Assembly (NCBI RefSeq): GCF_002289575.1
Contig: NZ_NTGA01000026.1
Location: 1 to 64,000, forward strand
Source of the DNA: Dietzia natronolimnaea
GTDB lineage: Bacteria; Actinomycetota; Actinomycetes; Mycobacteriales; Mycobacteriaceae
Direction: 5' to 3'
DNA length: 64,000 nt
Under the pieces are notes generated by a model. It searched no databases, was not told the DNA's origin, and was given only the letters and a program-made list of their open reading frames with translations. Positions 28,997 to 38,105 of this stretch are shown here, piece after piece; position 1 is the first letter of the stretch, and each line of letters starts with the position of its first letter. The translations under genes and the position numbers were made by a program.

Positions 28997-29234
28997 GTCG
29001 ACTCCTCTCGTCGCGACACCCCGAATCGTCCGGACCGGTCCGAATGGATCGTCCCACCGGGACGGGGTTTCACCTCTGTGCCAACGACAGCGGGCCGCAG
29101 ATGATTCCCCATCATTTCTCGGGCTCCCCAGCGGCCCGTTCAGCGCCGGTTTCCGGGCGCCCGCCGTCGGCGCCGTGTCCGAAGGTTGATCCGGTGCACC
29201 GGCACCCACGGTTCGCCCGGTCGGCGGAGCGGCC

Positions 29235-30329
29235 GTGAGACGAGGAGACGGGTGGACGGCGATGACGGGGAACGGACGGATCGGTGGAGACGGGATCGAT
29301 GACACTCCGACGGTGGTGATCACCTCCCCCGAGGAGCTCATCGCGTCCATCCCGTCGATGTTGGGCTTCCCGCCGGGCACGGGATCGGTGGTGATCGTCT
29401 GTGGACGCACCGCCGGAGGCCGCGCCGGTCCGGTCGTCAGGATGGATGTCGACGGACTGCTCGGAGGTGATCAAGACGTGCTCTCCGGGCGGGACGAGTT
29501 CCCACCGATGACGGTCGACGACGGCCCGGCGCGCGGGTTGGCACGGTTCTGCGCTCGAGAGGGAGTGACGGGCGTTCATCTGGTGGTGGTCCACGAGAAC
29601 TGTGCGGACGGGGAGACCGCCGGCCTCCGGGCGGAGGACGTCGCCGCGGCGTTCGAGTACTGGCTGGGGCTGTCCGGGACGCGGGTCGTCGGTGCGTACG
29701 GGGTCGGCGAGTTCGCGCACGGCTCGCCGTGGGTCGACCTGTTCGGGATGGTCCGGGGCACGCAGGTGGACCCTGATTCGACGGAGATCGCGGCGGTCCA
29801 TGCGTTCGACGGTCGGATCCGGGCCGGGTCACGGGGCGAGATCGAGGACCTGTATCTGGTGCGTGACGACGACGCGTGTGACGACGACCCGCACGGCAGC
29901 GGACCGGTCAGGCTCGGTGGCTCCCGCGAGGTCGACCGCGCGGTGGAGGCGCACGAGGACGCGGTACGGAGCCTGGAGGTGGGGGAGGAGATCGACGACG
30001 ACGACCTGGCGGGGATCGGACGCGCCCTGCTGGACATCGCGGTGCGGGACGAGGTCTACCGGCGTCTGGCCCAGCGAGGTCTGTGCGATCAGGACGGTCG
30101 TCGTCTGCTCTGGTGGTCGCTCGCTCGCCGCAGGCCCGGCCGCGAGCGCTCGGTAGCGCTGCTGTTACTGGGAGCCGCGGCGTACTTCGCCGGTGGCGGG
30201 GTCCACGCCCGGGCCGCCCTCGAGGCCGCGGTGTCCGCGGATCCGGCGAATTCTCTGGCGCGTCTGCTCCTCCACGGTCTGGAGCAGGGGCTCGCCCCGG
30301 AGCGGCTCCGCCGGGCGGCCGCGGCCTGA
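29235..30329 (+). CDS. DUF4192 domain protein
   Basis: A protein of up to 364 aa. VVITSPEELIASIPSMLGFPPGTGSVVIV is the standard DUF4192 opening, followed by VHLVVVHE and LSGTRVVGAYGVGEFAHGSPWVDLF. The C-terminal part (GAAAYFAGGGVHARAALEAAVSADPANSLARLLLHGLEQG) looks like a tetratricopeptide-type helical pair, as in other members. Function unknown, actinobacteria-specific. GTG 29235 has GGAG at good spacing; ATG 29262 is an alternative that drops nine residues. Divergent from PAC2 with a 238-bp gap in which I see only a short inverted repeat (ATGAT/ATCAT at 29101–29115). Confidence 0.85.
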   Translation: MRRGDGWTAMTGNGRIGGDGIDDTPTVVITSPEELIASIPSMLGFPPGTGSVVIVCGRTAGGRAGPVVRMDVDGLLGGDQDVLSGRDEFPPMTVDDGPARGLARFCAREGVTGVHLVVVHENCADGETAGLRAEDVAAAFEYWLGLSGTRVVGAYGVGEFAHGSPWVDLFGMVRGTQVDPDSTEIAAVHAFDGRIRAGSRGEIEDLYLVRDDDACDDDPHGSGPVRLGGSREVDRAVEAHEDAVRSLEVGEEIDDDDLAGIGRALLDIAVRDEVYRRLAQRGLCDQDGRRLLWWSLARRRPGRERSVALLLLGAAAYFAGGGVHARAALEAAVSADPANSLARLLLHGLEQGLAPERLRRAAAA

Positions 30330-30345
30330 GGGTTGCCGCCCCGGT

Positions 30346-31332
30346 CTACCGGAGCGCGGAGTGCGCCCGGTCTCCCAGAGCCGAGGTGAACGCCCATGCA
30401 TCGCGGACGATGGTGTGGAGATCGGTCCGGGTGGGAGTCCACCCCAATTCGGTCATCGCCTTCTCACTCGAGGCGACGAGTACCGCCGGGTCGCCCCCCC
30501 GGCGTGGCGCGACGACGTCCGGGATGGGGTGCCCTGTGACCTCGCGGCACACGTCGATCACCTCCCGGACGGAGAATCCCTCCCCACTCCCGAGATTGAG
30601 AATCCGGTGGACGCCGGGCCGGTTGGATTCCAGGGCCAACAGGTGGGCATCGGCGAGGTCGGCGACGTGGATGTAGTCGCGGACACAGGTCCCGTCGGGC
30701 GTGGGCCAGTCGTCTCCGAAGACCTTGATGTCGGATCGGTGCCCGAGGGCCACCTGCAGCACCAACGGGATGAGGTGGGTCTCCACGACACGGTTCTCGC
30801 CCACCGGACCGTGGGCCCCGGCCACGTTGAAGTAGCGCAGGCTGGTGGCAGCGAGCCCGTGGGCTGCGGCGTACGAGGTGATGGCGTGATCGATCGCCAA
30901 CTTGGTGGCGCCGTAGGTGTTGGTCGGCCGGGTGGGCATGTCCTCGGTGATCGGGATCTGCTCCGGCTCGCCATAGGTCGCCGCGGTGGAGGAGAAGACG
31001 AGGTTGGACACGTCGGCAGCGCGCATCGCGTCGAGGAGCGCGAGGGAGGTCACCACGTTGCCCTGCCAGTACTCCCCGGGCTTCTCCACCGATTCCCCGA
31101 CGAGCGAGCGGGCGGCGAAGTGCACCACGCCGTCGAAGCCGGGTCCCGACCGCAGGACCTCGCCCGCCAGGTCGGCGACGTCCCCCTCGATGAACGTCGC
31201 CGCCGAGGGGACGCCGTCCCTGTTGCCGGTGGAGAGGTCGTCGAGGATCACCACCTCGTGTCCGCGCTCGACGAGAACCGTCGCACAGACCCCGCCGACG
31301 TACCCGGCTCCTCCTGTGACGAGCAGTCTCAC
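30346..31332 (-). CDS. galE: UDP-glucose 4-epimerase
   Basis: A 328-aa short-chain dehydrogenase-type epimerase interconverting UDP-glucose and UDP-galactose, needed in this order for galactan of the cell wall. NAD motif TGGAGYVG at residues 7–14, the STAATYG serine/threonine, and the catalytic YGATK (YxxxK) are intact. [10 protein letters not shown] and the C-terminal [12 protein letters not shown] are GalE-typical. GTG 31332 overlaps the ideR stop (GTGA), so it is coupled to ideR; dtxR–galE is also the order in corynebacteria. Full length for the family. Confidence 0.95.
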   Translation of the reverse strand: MRLLVTGGAGYVGGVCATVLVERGHEVVILDDLSTGNRDGVPSAATFIEGDVADLAGEVLRSGPGFDGVVHFAARSLVGESVEKPGEYWQGNVVTSLALLDAMRAADVSNLVFSSTAATYGEPEQIPITEDMPTRPTNTYGATKLAIDHAITSYAAAHGLAATSLRYFNVAGAHGPVGENRVVETHLIPLVLQVALGHRSDIKVFGDDWPTPDGTCVRDYIHVADLADAHLLALESNRPGVHRILNLGSGEGFSVREVIDVCREVTGHPIPDVVAPRRGGDPAVLVASSEKAMTELGWTPTRTDLHTIVRDAWAFTSALGDRAHSALR

Positions 31333-32018
31333 GGGAGGATCTCGACCTGGATCGCGTGCGCGTGATCGCCGTCGAGCTCCACCGTATGACCGTCACCGGA
31401 GTCGAGTTCGACGAGGTGGCCCCGCCGGGTGGCGGTCACGGTCTTCAGCGGCTCGACCCCGGCCGCGCGGAGCTCGGAGATCAGGTCGGTGTCGATCTGG
31501 ACGTTCTCGCCGATCGCCTGGATCCGGACGCTGTGCGGGATGTCCGTGTCCAGGGCGGACAGACGGGTGAACGCGGTCTCGTCGGCCATCGCGGAGGCGT
31601 AGCCGATCTTGTCGAGTCCCGGGATCGGGTTGCCGTACGGGGACGTCCTCGGATCCTCGAGTACCTCGATCAGACGCCGTTCCACGTCGTCACTCATCAC
31701 GTGCTCCCAGCGGCACGCCTCGGCGTGGACCTTCTCCAGTTCCAGCCCGATCACGTCGACGAGCAGCCGCTCGGCCAGACGGTGCTTGCGCATGACGTCC
31801 ACGGCCAGGTCCCGGCCGCTGGTGGTGAGTTGCAGATGCCGGTCGGGTGCCACGTGCACCAGGCCGTCGCGTTCCATGCGCGCGACCGTCTGGCTCACGG
31901 TCGGTCCGCTCTGCTCGAGTCGCTCCGCGATGCGGGCACGGAGCGGGATCACACCCTCCTCCTCGAGCTCGTAGATCGTGCGGAGGTACATCTCGGTGGT
32001 GTCCACCAGGTCTTTCAC
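31329..32018 (-). CDS. ideR: Iron-dependent repressor IdeR/DtxR
   Basis: A 229-aa iron-activated repressor of siderophore and iron-storage genes. The N-terminal [20 protein letters not shown] gives Met10, and [10 protein letters not shown] gives the Cys102, Glu105 and His106 metal ligands; all known Fe-binding residues are kept. The HTH ([26 protein letters not shown]) and the C-terminal SH3-like domain are complete. GTG 32018 has GGAGG 7 bp upstream; the longer frame is not coding. Co-translated with galE through a four-base overlap, close to sigB as in related genera. Confidence 0.96.
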   Translation of the reverse strand: MKDLVDTTEMYLRTIYELEEEGVIPLRARIAERLEQSGPTVSQTVARMERDGLVHVAPDRHLQLTTSGRDLAVDVMRKHRLAERLLVDVIGLELEKVHAEACRWEHVMSDDVERRLIEVLEDPRTSPYGNPIPGLDKIGYASAMADETAFTRLSALDTDIPHSVRIQAIGENVQIDTDLISELRAAGVEPLKTVTATRRGHLVELDSGDGHTVELDGDHAHAIQVEILP

Positions 32019-32243
32019 GCTGAATCCTCCACGTCGGATCGTCGCAGGTAGGTGCCCCGGTGGTCGACGATCCCCTCCGGGTTCACAGACGAGACTACCG
32101 CCGGTCCTCGAACCGGGGTGGGGAGCGGGCAATCGGGGGCCGAGTCAGGTCTCGCCGCGTAGATTCGTGGGGCGTACATCTCGGTGATCCCACCGGATGT
32201 GGGTGGCCGGGAGCGTCCCGGTGAGAGGGGAGGACGGGTGGCA

Positions 32244-33476
32244 ATGGCCGGTATCCGGGACGGCGTCGCCGCGGCGGTGGTGTGGAGTCCGTCGCTGATG
32301 GAGTACAAGCATTCCGCCGACCATCCCATGAGCCCCCGCCGACTCGATCTGACGATGTCTCTCGCCACTGAGCTGGGGGTTCTGCAGGGCGTGGAGATGC
32401 TCGACCCCGGTTCGGCGAGTGATGAGGAGCTGCTGCGCGTCCACACCTCGCGCTACATCGGCGCGGTCAAGGCGGCCGGCGACCTGCCCCCCGGTGAGCA
32501 CTACGGGATGAGCCACGGACTCGGCACGGCGGACAACCCGACGTTCCCGGCCATGCACGAGGCGAGCGCCGCGGTGGCGGGTGGGACCCTCGCGGCCGCG
32601 CGCGCGATCGCCAGCGGCGCGGCGACCCGGGCGGTGTCCGTGGCGGGCGGCATGCACCACGCCATGCCCGCCGCCGCGGCCGGGTTCTGCGTGTACAACG
32701 ACGCCGCGGTCGCCATCAGCTGGTTGCTGGACAACGGGTACGACCGCATCGCCTACGTCGACGTCGACGTCCACCACGGGGACGGTGTCCAGGCGGCCTT
32801 CTACGAGGATCCGCGTGTGCTGACGGTGTCCCTGCACCAGCACCCCGCCACGCTGTGGCCGTCGACCGGGTGGGCGTCGGAGACGGGTGTCGGGCGGGCG
32901 GAGGGCACCGCGGTGAACCTCGCGTTCCTGCCCGCGGTCACTGACGGGTTGTGGCTGAGGGGTTTCCACGCCGTCGTCCCCGGGGCCCTGCGTGCGTTCG
33001 AGCCGCAGATCATCGTCATGCAGGCCGGGTGCGACTCGCACCGGGAGGACCCGCTGGCCGACCTCTCTCTCACCGTCGACGGGCACCGGGAGTCCTACCT
33101 CCAGGTGATCGCGCTCGCGGAGGAGCTCTGCGAGGGGCGGATCATCGCGATCGGCGGAGGCGGGTACGAACTGGTCCGGGTGGTTCCGCGGTCGTGGACC
33201 CATCTCATCGCCGCGATCCTCGGGGCCCCCGTGGATCCGGGGACCCGGGTGCCGGAGGAATGGGCGGCCATGGCCGCGCGGTACACCGTTCCGGACAGGG
33301 TCCCGCGGACGATGAGTGACGGCGCCGCCCCCGCGCACACGCCGTGGGAGCCCGCCGGCGCCGATCGCGGTGGAGAGGTCGACCGGACGCTGGCCCGACT
33401 CGACCAGTCGATCCTCGACACCCGCCGTTCCGTCTACCCCCTTCTCGGGCTCGACCCGGACGACCCCCGGGACTGA
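32244..33476 (+). CDS. acuC: AcuC-type histone deacetylase family protein
   Basis: A 410-aa zinc-dependent deacetylase of the class I/II HDAC fold. GGMHHAMPAAAAGFCVYNDAA, the zinc-binding VDVDVHHGDGVQ, VSLHQHP and GGGGYEL are all conserved, so it should be active. The family includes Bacillus AcuC, which deacetylates acetyl-CoA synthetase. ATG 32244 is chosen since GGGGAGGA sits 9 bp upstream. The next gene, 59 bp downstream, encodes a GNAT/acyl-CoA-synthetase fusion, so the pair may set the acetylation state of acyl-CoA synthetases. Confidence 0.88.
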   Translation: MAGIRDGVAAAVVWSPSLMEYKHSADHPMSPRRLDLTMSLATELGVLQGVEMLDPGSASDEELLRVHTSRYIGAVKAAGDLPPGEHYGMSHGLGTADNPTFPAMHEASAAVAGGTLAAARAIASGAATRAVSVAGGMHHAMPAAAAGFCVYNDAAVAISWLLDNGYDRIAYVDVDVHHGDGVQAAFYEDPRVLTVSLHQHPATLWPSTGWASETGVGRAEGTAVNLAFLPAVTDGLWLRGFHAVVPGALRAFEPQIIVMQAGCDSHREDPLADLSLTVDGHRESYLQVIALAEELCEGRIIAIGGGGYELVRVVPRSWTHLIAAILGAPVDPGTRVPEEWAAMAARYTVPDRVPRTMSDGAAPAHTPWEPAGADRGGEVDRTLARLDQSILDTRRSVYPLLGLDPDDPRD

Positions 33477-33535
33477 CCGCCACGCCCGCGCGCGGGTGCC
33501 CACCATCCACCACTGAAGTCTCTTGGAGGACCACG

Positions 33536-36322
33536 ATGGCCAACCCCGGTGACGGAACGACCGACGTCGGCACCCCCGAGGGCGCCACCCCCGAGGGCGG
33601 CACCCCCGAGGGCGGCACCCCCGAGGGCGATGCGCCCGTCGTCACTCCGCCGGAGCACGCCTCCACCGACACGACGGTGGACGAGTATCCGGAGGGGTAC
33701 CCCCACGAGTGGGCGGCCGACGTCCTGGGCTCCGACGGCCGGGCGGTGCGGATCCGCCCGGTCCTGCCCAACGACTCGGAGAAGATCGCGCGCTTCCACT
33801 CGAGTCTCTCCGAGCGGACGCGCTACCTGCGCTACTTCGGTTCCCATGACGTCCTGTCGGCCAAGGAACTGCAGCGGATGACCCATGTCGACTACCGCGA
33901 CCGCATGGCGTTCGTCGCGGAGCTGGGAGCGGAGATCATCGGGATGGCGATCTACGAACGCCTTCCCGACTCGACCTTCGCCGAGGTGGCGTTCACCATC
34001 TCTGACCAGCACCAGGGCAGGGGGCTCGGATCGATCTTCCTGGAGCACCTCGCGGGGTCCGCCGCCGAGTGCGGGATCGACCACTTCGAGGCGGAGGTCC
34101 TGTCCGAGAACCGGTCGATGATCCAGGTGTTCCGTCGGGCGGGGTACGAGATCTCCCGCTCCTTCGACGGATCCACCCTGCACCTCGAGTTCGCGATCGA
34201 CCCCACCGAGGCCCTGACGAACGTCCGCAACGCGCGCGAGACGGCGGCCGAGGCGCGCAGTGTCGCGAGGGTTCTCACCCCCGCGTCGGTGGCCGTCATC
34301 GGCGCCTCGGACCAGATCGGCAAGATCGGCCACACCGTCCTGCGCAACCTCATCGGCAACGGGTTCTCCGGTCCGGTGTACCCGGTCAACTCCGATGCGA
34401 CCTCGGTGCAGTCCGTCCGCGCCTATGCCAGCGTCCGCGACATCCCCGACCCGGTCGACCTCGCCGTCGTGGCGGTCCCGGCCGCGTCCATGTCCGAGGT
34501 GCTCAACGACTGCCTGTCCAAGGGCGTGTCGACGCTCGTGGTGATCTCGGCCGGGTTCTCCGACGTCGGCAGCGCCGGCGTGGTGCCCGAGCGTCGTCTG
34601 GTGAGCGAGGCCCGGGCGCACGGGATGCGGGTGGTGGGCCCCAATGCGCTCGGGGTGATCAACACCTCCGCCGACGTCCAACTCAACGCCACCCTCGCCG
34701 AGGTGGTCCCCGGACCCGGACGGGCCGGGTTCTTCTGCCAGTCCGGTGCCCTCGGCATCACCATCCTCGCCGCCGCCGCCCGCCGCGGTCTGGGGCTGTC
34801 GACCTTCGTCTCCGCGGGTAACCGGGCCGATGTCTCCGGCAACGATCTACTCCAGTACTGGGACACCGACACCGGGACCGAGGTGGTCCTGCTCTACCTC
34901 GAGAGCTTCGGCAACGCCCGCAAGTTCTCCAGGATCGCGCGCCGGGTGGCCCGCAACAAGCCGGTCGTCGTGGTCCGGAGGGCCGTCGACGACCTGGAAT
35001 CCGGGGTACGGGGCCTGACCGCCTCGGCCATCCGTGGACTGTTCCGCGACTCCGGCCTCATCCAGGTGGACTCCATCACCGACATGTTCGACACCGCGAC
35101 GTTGCTCGCCTACCAACCGCTGCCCGCGGGCGGACGCCTGGCGATCGTCGGGAACTCGACGGCCGTCGGCCGTCTCGGCGGGGACTCCGCGCGGTTGCAG
35201 GGATTCACGGTGGCGGACTCGGTGGACCTGGGAGCCGGGGCTCTTCCCGAGGACTTCCGCACCGCGATAGCCGACGTGGTCGCCCGGGACGAGGTGGACT
35301 CGGTCCTCACGGTGTTCGTGCCACCGGTGGCCACCGAGCCCGACGCGTACGCCGAGGCCATCCGCGCCGCGGCGTCCGGCAGCTCCAAGCCGGTCGTGAG
35401 TACGTTCCTGGCCGGGGAGGGGTTGCCGGAGGGGCTCACCGTCACCGACGACTCCGGCGTCGCCTCGCGGGGTTCCATCCCCTCCTACCCGTACCCCGAG
35501 CGTGCGGTGTCTGCCCTGGTCCGAGCCCGCCGCTACGCCGAGTGGCTGGACCAGCCCGCGGAGGAACCCGCCGAGTACGACGACATCGACCGCACACGCG
35601 CACGGGACCTCGTGGACTCCCTCTGCCACTCGAACGCCGGACGCACCTCGTTCGAACTCACCCAGGGGCAGGTCCGGAGTCTGCTCGAGAGCTACGGGGT
35701 CGGGATCGTGGACTACTTCGTCGTGGCCGGGGTCGAGCAGGCGGTCATGGCGGCCGAGGAACTCGGGTACCCGGTGGCCGTCAAGGCCATGGGGGAGAAG
35801 TGGCGGACCCGCAGCGACCAGTCCGGCGTCCGGTTGGATCTGACCGATGCGGCGGCGGTCCGTCACGCCTTCGACGACCTCCAGACGACCACCGGCTCGC
35901 CGTCGCTGCACGTGCAGAAGATGGCCACCAAGGGGGTCGCCGTGACCATCCGCGTGGCGGACCACCCCATCTTCGGCTCGCTCATCTCGTTCGGGGTGTC
36001 CGGGATGCTCTCGGACCTCCTCGCCGATCGCGCGTTCAGCACGCTACCGGTCTCCCCCTCCGAGGCCCGATCGCTCCTGGATCGCCCGCGGGCAGCGCCC
36101 ATTCTCGACGGGTACGCCGGGGACACACCGGCTGACCGGGAGGCACTGGTGGAACTCATGGGCCGGGTGTCGTGCCTGGTGGAGGACGTCCCGGAACTGC
36201 GACGCCTGTCCATCGACCCCGCGCTCGCCGCCCCCGACGGGGTGGCGGTGTTGTACGCGCAGGTGCACCTGGGCCCGCCCCCGAGGTCCAGTGGGGACGA
36301 GGGCCCCCGGCGACTGCGCTAG
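33536..36322 (+). CDS. GNAT–(ADP-forming) acyl-CoA synthetase fusion, Pat-like
   Basis: A 928-aa multidomain protein. A TPEGG-repeat N-terminus (residues 12–31) leads to a GNAT acetyltransferase (about 60–225; acetyl-CoA loop QGRGLGSIF). A CoA-binding Rossmann domain follows (VAVIGASDQIGKIG, about 255), then a ligase domain (CQSGALGI) and an ATP-grasp domain (about 700–910). In catalytic ADP-forming synthetases the phospho-His lies in a SHTGA motif after KPVV; here that place reads SGVRGLTASAIRG with no His. The Salmonella Pat/PatZ protein acetyltransferase has also lost it, although its GNAT domain is C-terminal. GGAGG precedes ATG 33536. Sits beside acuC. Confidence 0.88.
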   Translation: MANPGDGTTDVGTPEGATPEGGTPEGGTPEGDAPVVTPPEHASTDTTVDEYPEGYPHEWAADVLGSDGRAVRIRPVLPNDSEKIARFHSSLSERTRYLRYFGSHDVLSAKELQRMTHVDYRDRMAFVAELGAEIIGMAIYERLPDSTFAEVAFTISDQHQGRGLGSIFLEHLAGSAAECGIDHFEAEVLSENRSMIQVFRRAGYEISRSFDGSTLHLEFAIDPTEALTNVRNARETAAEARSVARVLTPASVAVIGASDQIGKIGHTVLRNLIGNGFSGPVYPVNSDATSVQSVRAYASVRDIPDPVDLAVVAVPAASMSEVLNDCLSKGVSTLVVISAGFSDVGSAGVVPERRLVSEARAHGMRVVGPNALGVINTSADVQLNATLAEVVPGPGRAGFFCQSGALGITILAAAARRGLGLSTFVSAGNRADVSGNDLLQYWDTDTGTEVVLLYLESFGNARKFSRIARRVARNKPVVVVRRAVDDLESGVRGLTASAIRGLFRDSGLIQVDSITDMFDTATLLAYQPLPAGGRLAIVGNSTAVGRLGGDSARLQGFTVADSVDLGAGALPEDFRTAIADVVARDEVDSVLTVFVPPVATEPDAYAEAIRAAASGSSKPVVSTFLAGEGLPEGLTVTDDSGVASRGSIPSYPYPERAVSALVRARRYAEWLDQPAEEPAEYDDIDRTRARDLVDSLCHSNAGRTSFELTQGQVRSLLESYGVGIVDYFVVAGVEQAVMAAEELGYPVAVKAMGEKWRTRSDQSGVRLDLTDAAAVRHAFDDLQTTTGSPSLHVQKMATKGVAVTIRVADHPIFGSLISFGVSGMLSDLLADRAFSTLPVSPSEARSLLDRPRAAPILDGYAGDTPADREALVELMGRVSCLVEDVPELRRLSIDPALAAPDGVAVLYAQVHLGPPPRSSGDEGPRRLR
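33569..33628 (+). repeat. Four 15-bp in-frame tandem repeats
   Basis: Four copies of GGCACCCCCGAGGGC (second copy has GCC at the start), encoding repeated TPEGG units in the N-terminal tail of the Pat-like protein. Period is a multiple of three, so copy-number change would keep frame. Confidence 0.9.
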
Positions 36323-36356
36323 CCGGTGAGGGCCCCCGGCGACCGCGCTAGCCGGA
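36299..36356 (+). repeat. 29-bp duplication spanning the Pat-like stop codon
   Basis: Two direct copies of a 29-bp unit starting GAGGGCCCCCGGCGA (36299–36327 and 36328–36356), differing at two positions. The first copy contains the stop codon TAG of the Pat-like gene (36320–36322) and the second repeats it, so the duplication is outside the reading frame's end. Confidence 0.85.
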
Positions 36357-36380
36357 CACGGCAGCCGGGGCCCATGCGCA

Positions 36381-36435
36381 ACGCAGCCCCGGCTCCCTCG
36401 GCGGGGTGAACCCGCTCCGGCGGCCGGGGCTGCGT
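36381..36435. terminator. Bidirectional hairpin between Pat-like gene and sigB
   Basis: A 13-bp perfect stem, ACGCAGCCCCGGC at 36381–36393 and GCCGGGGCTGCGT at 36423–36435, with a 29-nt loop. It lies between two convergent genes. There is no clear U-run, which is common for GC-rich actinobacterial terminators. Confidence 0.6.
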
Positions 36436-36462
36436 CGTGTCCCCGTGTGACCCGTCCGTCCC

Positions 36463-37431
36463 TCAGACCGCGTAGGAGCGGAGCTTGTCGGCGCGGCGCC
36501 CCTCCCGGAGCTTCGCCATGACCTCGCGCTCGATCTGACGGACACGCTCTCGCGAGAGACCGAAACGCTTGCCGATCTGGTCGAGCGTGCGCGGTTGGCC
36601 GTCGTCGAGCCCGAACCGCAGGGTGATGACCTGCTGCTCGCGCTCCTCGAGCGTGGACAGCACCGCGCGGACGTCCGAGTGCATCACGTTGGTCACGACC
36701 GTGTTCTCGGCGCTGGTGGCCTCGGCGTCCTCGATGAAGTCGCCCAGGGGCGCCTCCTCGTCCGCACCGACCGGCATGTCCAGGCTCACCGGGTCCCGGG
36801 AGTGGTCGAGCAGCTCCTCGATCTTGTGCGCGGGGATCCCCGACTCCTCGGCCAGCTCATCCAGGGTGGCCTCGCGCCCGAGTTGCTGGTGCAGCTCCCG
36901 CTTGATGCGGGCGAGCTTGTTGACCTGCTCCACCAGGTGCACGGGGAGCCTGATGGTGCGGGACTGGTCGGCCATACCCCGGGTGATCGCCTGGCGAATC
37001 CACCACGTGGCGTAGGTCGAGAACTTGAACCCCTTGGCGTAGTCGAACTTCTCCATGGCGCGGATCAGTCCGAGGTTGCCCTCCTGGATCAGATCGAGCA
37101 GCGGCATACCGCGACCGGTGTAGCGCTTGGCCAGGGAGACCACCAGACGGAGGTTGGCCTCGAGCAGGTGTGCACGGGCCGCCTCCCCCTCGGCGACGAT
37201 CACCTTGAGGTCCGCCTTCTTGGTTGGACCGATCCGCTTCTTGGTGGCCAGGAGGTGGGAGGCGTACAGACCGGCCTCGATCCGCTTAGAGAGTTCGACC
37301 TCGTCCTCTGCGTTGAGGAGGGCGGTCTTGCCGATCCCGTTGAGGTAGACGCGGACGAGGTCCGCGCTGGGGCTCTGGCCTTCCGACTCCGCCTCCGTCC
37401 GACGATCCGATCGGGTGGTGGCTGACGTCAT
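36463..37431 (-). CDS. sigB: RNA polymerase sigma factor SigB
   Basis: A 322-aa group 2 sigma factor. Region 1.2 ([31 protein letters not shown]), regions 2.3–2.4 ([19 protein letters not shown]), region 3 and region 4.2 ([20 protein letters not shown]) are intact. It lacks the long N-terminal lysine/alanine-rich domain of the SigA encoded 5 kb away, so it is the primary-like stress sigma factor. Location near ideR matches mycobacteria and corynebacteria. ATG 37431 has GGAGGAGG directly upstream; the longer frame to 37518 is not needed. Confidence 0.95.
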   Translation of the reverse strand: MTSATTRSDRRTEAESEGQSPSADLVRVYLNGIGKTALLNAEDEVELSKRIEAGLYASHLLATKKRIGPTKKADLKVIVAEGEAARAHLLEANLRLVVSLAKRYTGRGMPLLDLIQEGNLGLIRAMEKFDYAKGFKFSTYATWWIRQAITRGMADQSRTIRLPVHLVEQVNKLARIKRELHQQLGREATLDELAEESGIPAHKIEELLDHSRDPVSLDMPVGADEEAPLGDFIEDAEATSAENTVVTNVMHSDVRAVLSTLEEREQQVITLRFGLDDGQPRTLDQIGKRFGLSRERVRQIEREVMAKLREGRRADKLRSYAV

Positions 37432-37571
37432 GTCTCCTCCTCCTGCCGGCCCGGGGAGATCAGAGCCGGCGGTCGGTTGCTGATGGACGGAACGGGCGCG
37501 TGTCCGGGTCACGGTCACGTACTGCTACAACGGCGGGGCCGACGGGAATGTTCCCGGGATGATGACGCCCG

Positions 37572-38105
37572 TCACGAGACGCGGGACGCAGAGGTGTCCA
37601 CGAGGACGGTGAACGGGCCGTCGTTGACGGAACTGACCTGCATCATCGCGCCGAACTCCCCGGTCGCGACCTCGAGCCCACGCTCCCGGAGCCCGCGGAC
37701 CACCGCATCGACAGCTGCTTCGGCCTGCTCGCCGGGGGCGGCGCGGGACCACGACGGCCGGCGCCCCTTGGCCGTCGAGCCCATGAGGGTGAACTGGCTG
37801 ACCACCAGGACGGGCGCGCCGGCCTCGACCGCGCCCACCTCGACAGCGCCCACCTCGACAGCGCCCACATCGACCTTGCCCACCGAGCCCGCGGCGTCCT
37901 GGACCGCGCCGTCGTCGTCGTCGCCCGACCGGCCCCGTAGGATGCGCAATTCCGCGATCTTGCGGACCATCGTGGAGACGTCCGTCTCGTCGTCGTCGAT
38001 CGACACGCCGAGCAGGACCAGCAGCCCGGCGCGGGGGAGCGCACCCACGACAGCCCCGTCCACGGTCACAGACGCCTCGGTGACCCGGGAGATCACGGCT
38101 CTCAT
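37572..38105 (-). CDS. dtd: D-aminoacyl-tRNA deacylase with repeat insertion
   Basis: A 177-aa DTD, which removes D-amino acids from tRNA. The catalytic-pocket motifs SQFTLMG and [11 protein letters not shown] are conserved and the N-terminal [17 protein letters not shown] is normal. Typical DTD is about 145 aa; the excess is an insertion of about 35 residues after LRILRG, rich in Asp and repeating GAVEV, encoded by a tandem repeat (37823–37882). ATG 38105 overlaps the stop of the upstream methyltransferase gene (ATGA). The insertion lies before the SQFTL strand, probably in a surface loop. Confidence 0.9.
   Translation of the reverse strand: MRAVISRVTEASVTVDGAVVGALPRAGLLVLLGVSIDDDETDVSTMVRKIAELRILRGRSGDDDDGAVQDAAGSVGKVDVGAVEVGAVEVGAVEAGAPVLVVSQFTLMGSTAKGRRPSWSRAAPGEQAEAAVDAVVRGLRERGLEVATGEFGAMMQVSSVNDGPFTVLVDTSASRVS
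37823..37882 (-). repeat. Four 15-bp in-frame tandem repeats inside dtd
   Basis: Four units of the form CCTCGACAGCGCCCA on the + strand (first and last copies slightly diverged), encoding VGAVE repeats in the DTD insertion. Period 15 keeps the reading frame. Confidence 0.88.

Noticed and set aside
29101-29115. ATGAT/ATCAT inverted repeat as an operator
   Set aside because: Only five-base arms; too short to support on its own.
32019-32243. IdeR box in the ideR/acuC gap
   Set aside because: No sequence close to TTAGGTTAGGCTAACCTAA in the 225-bp gap.
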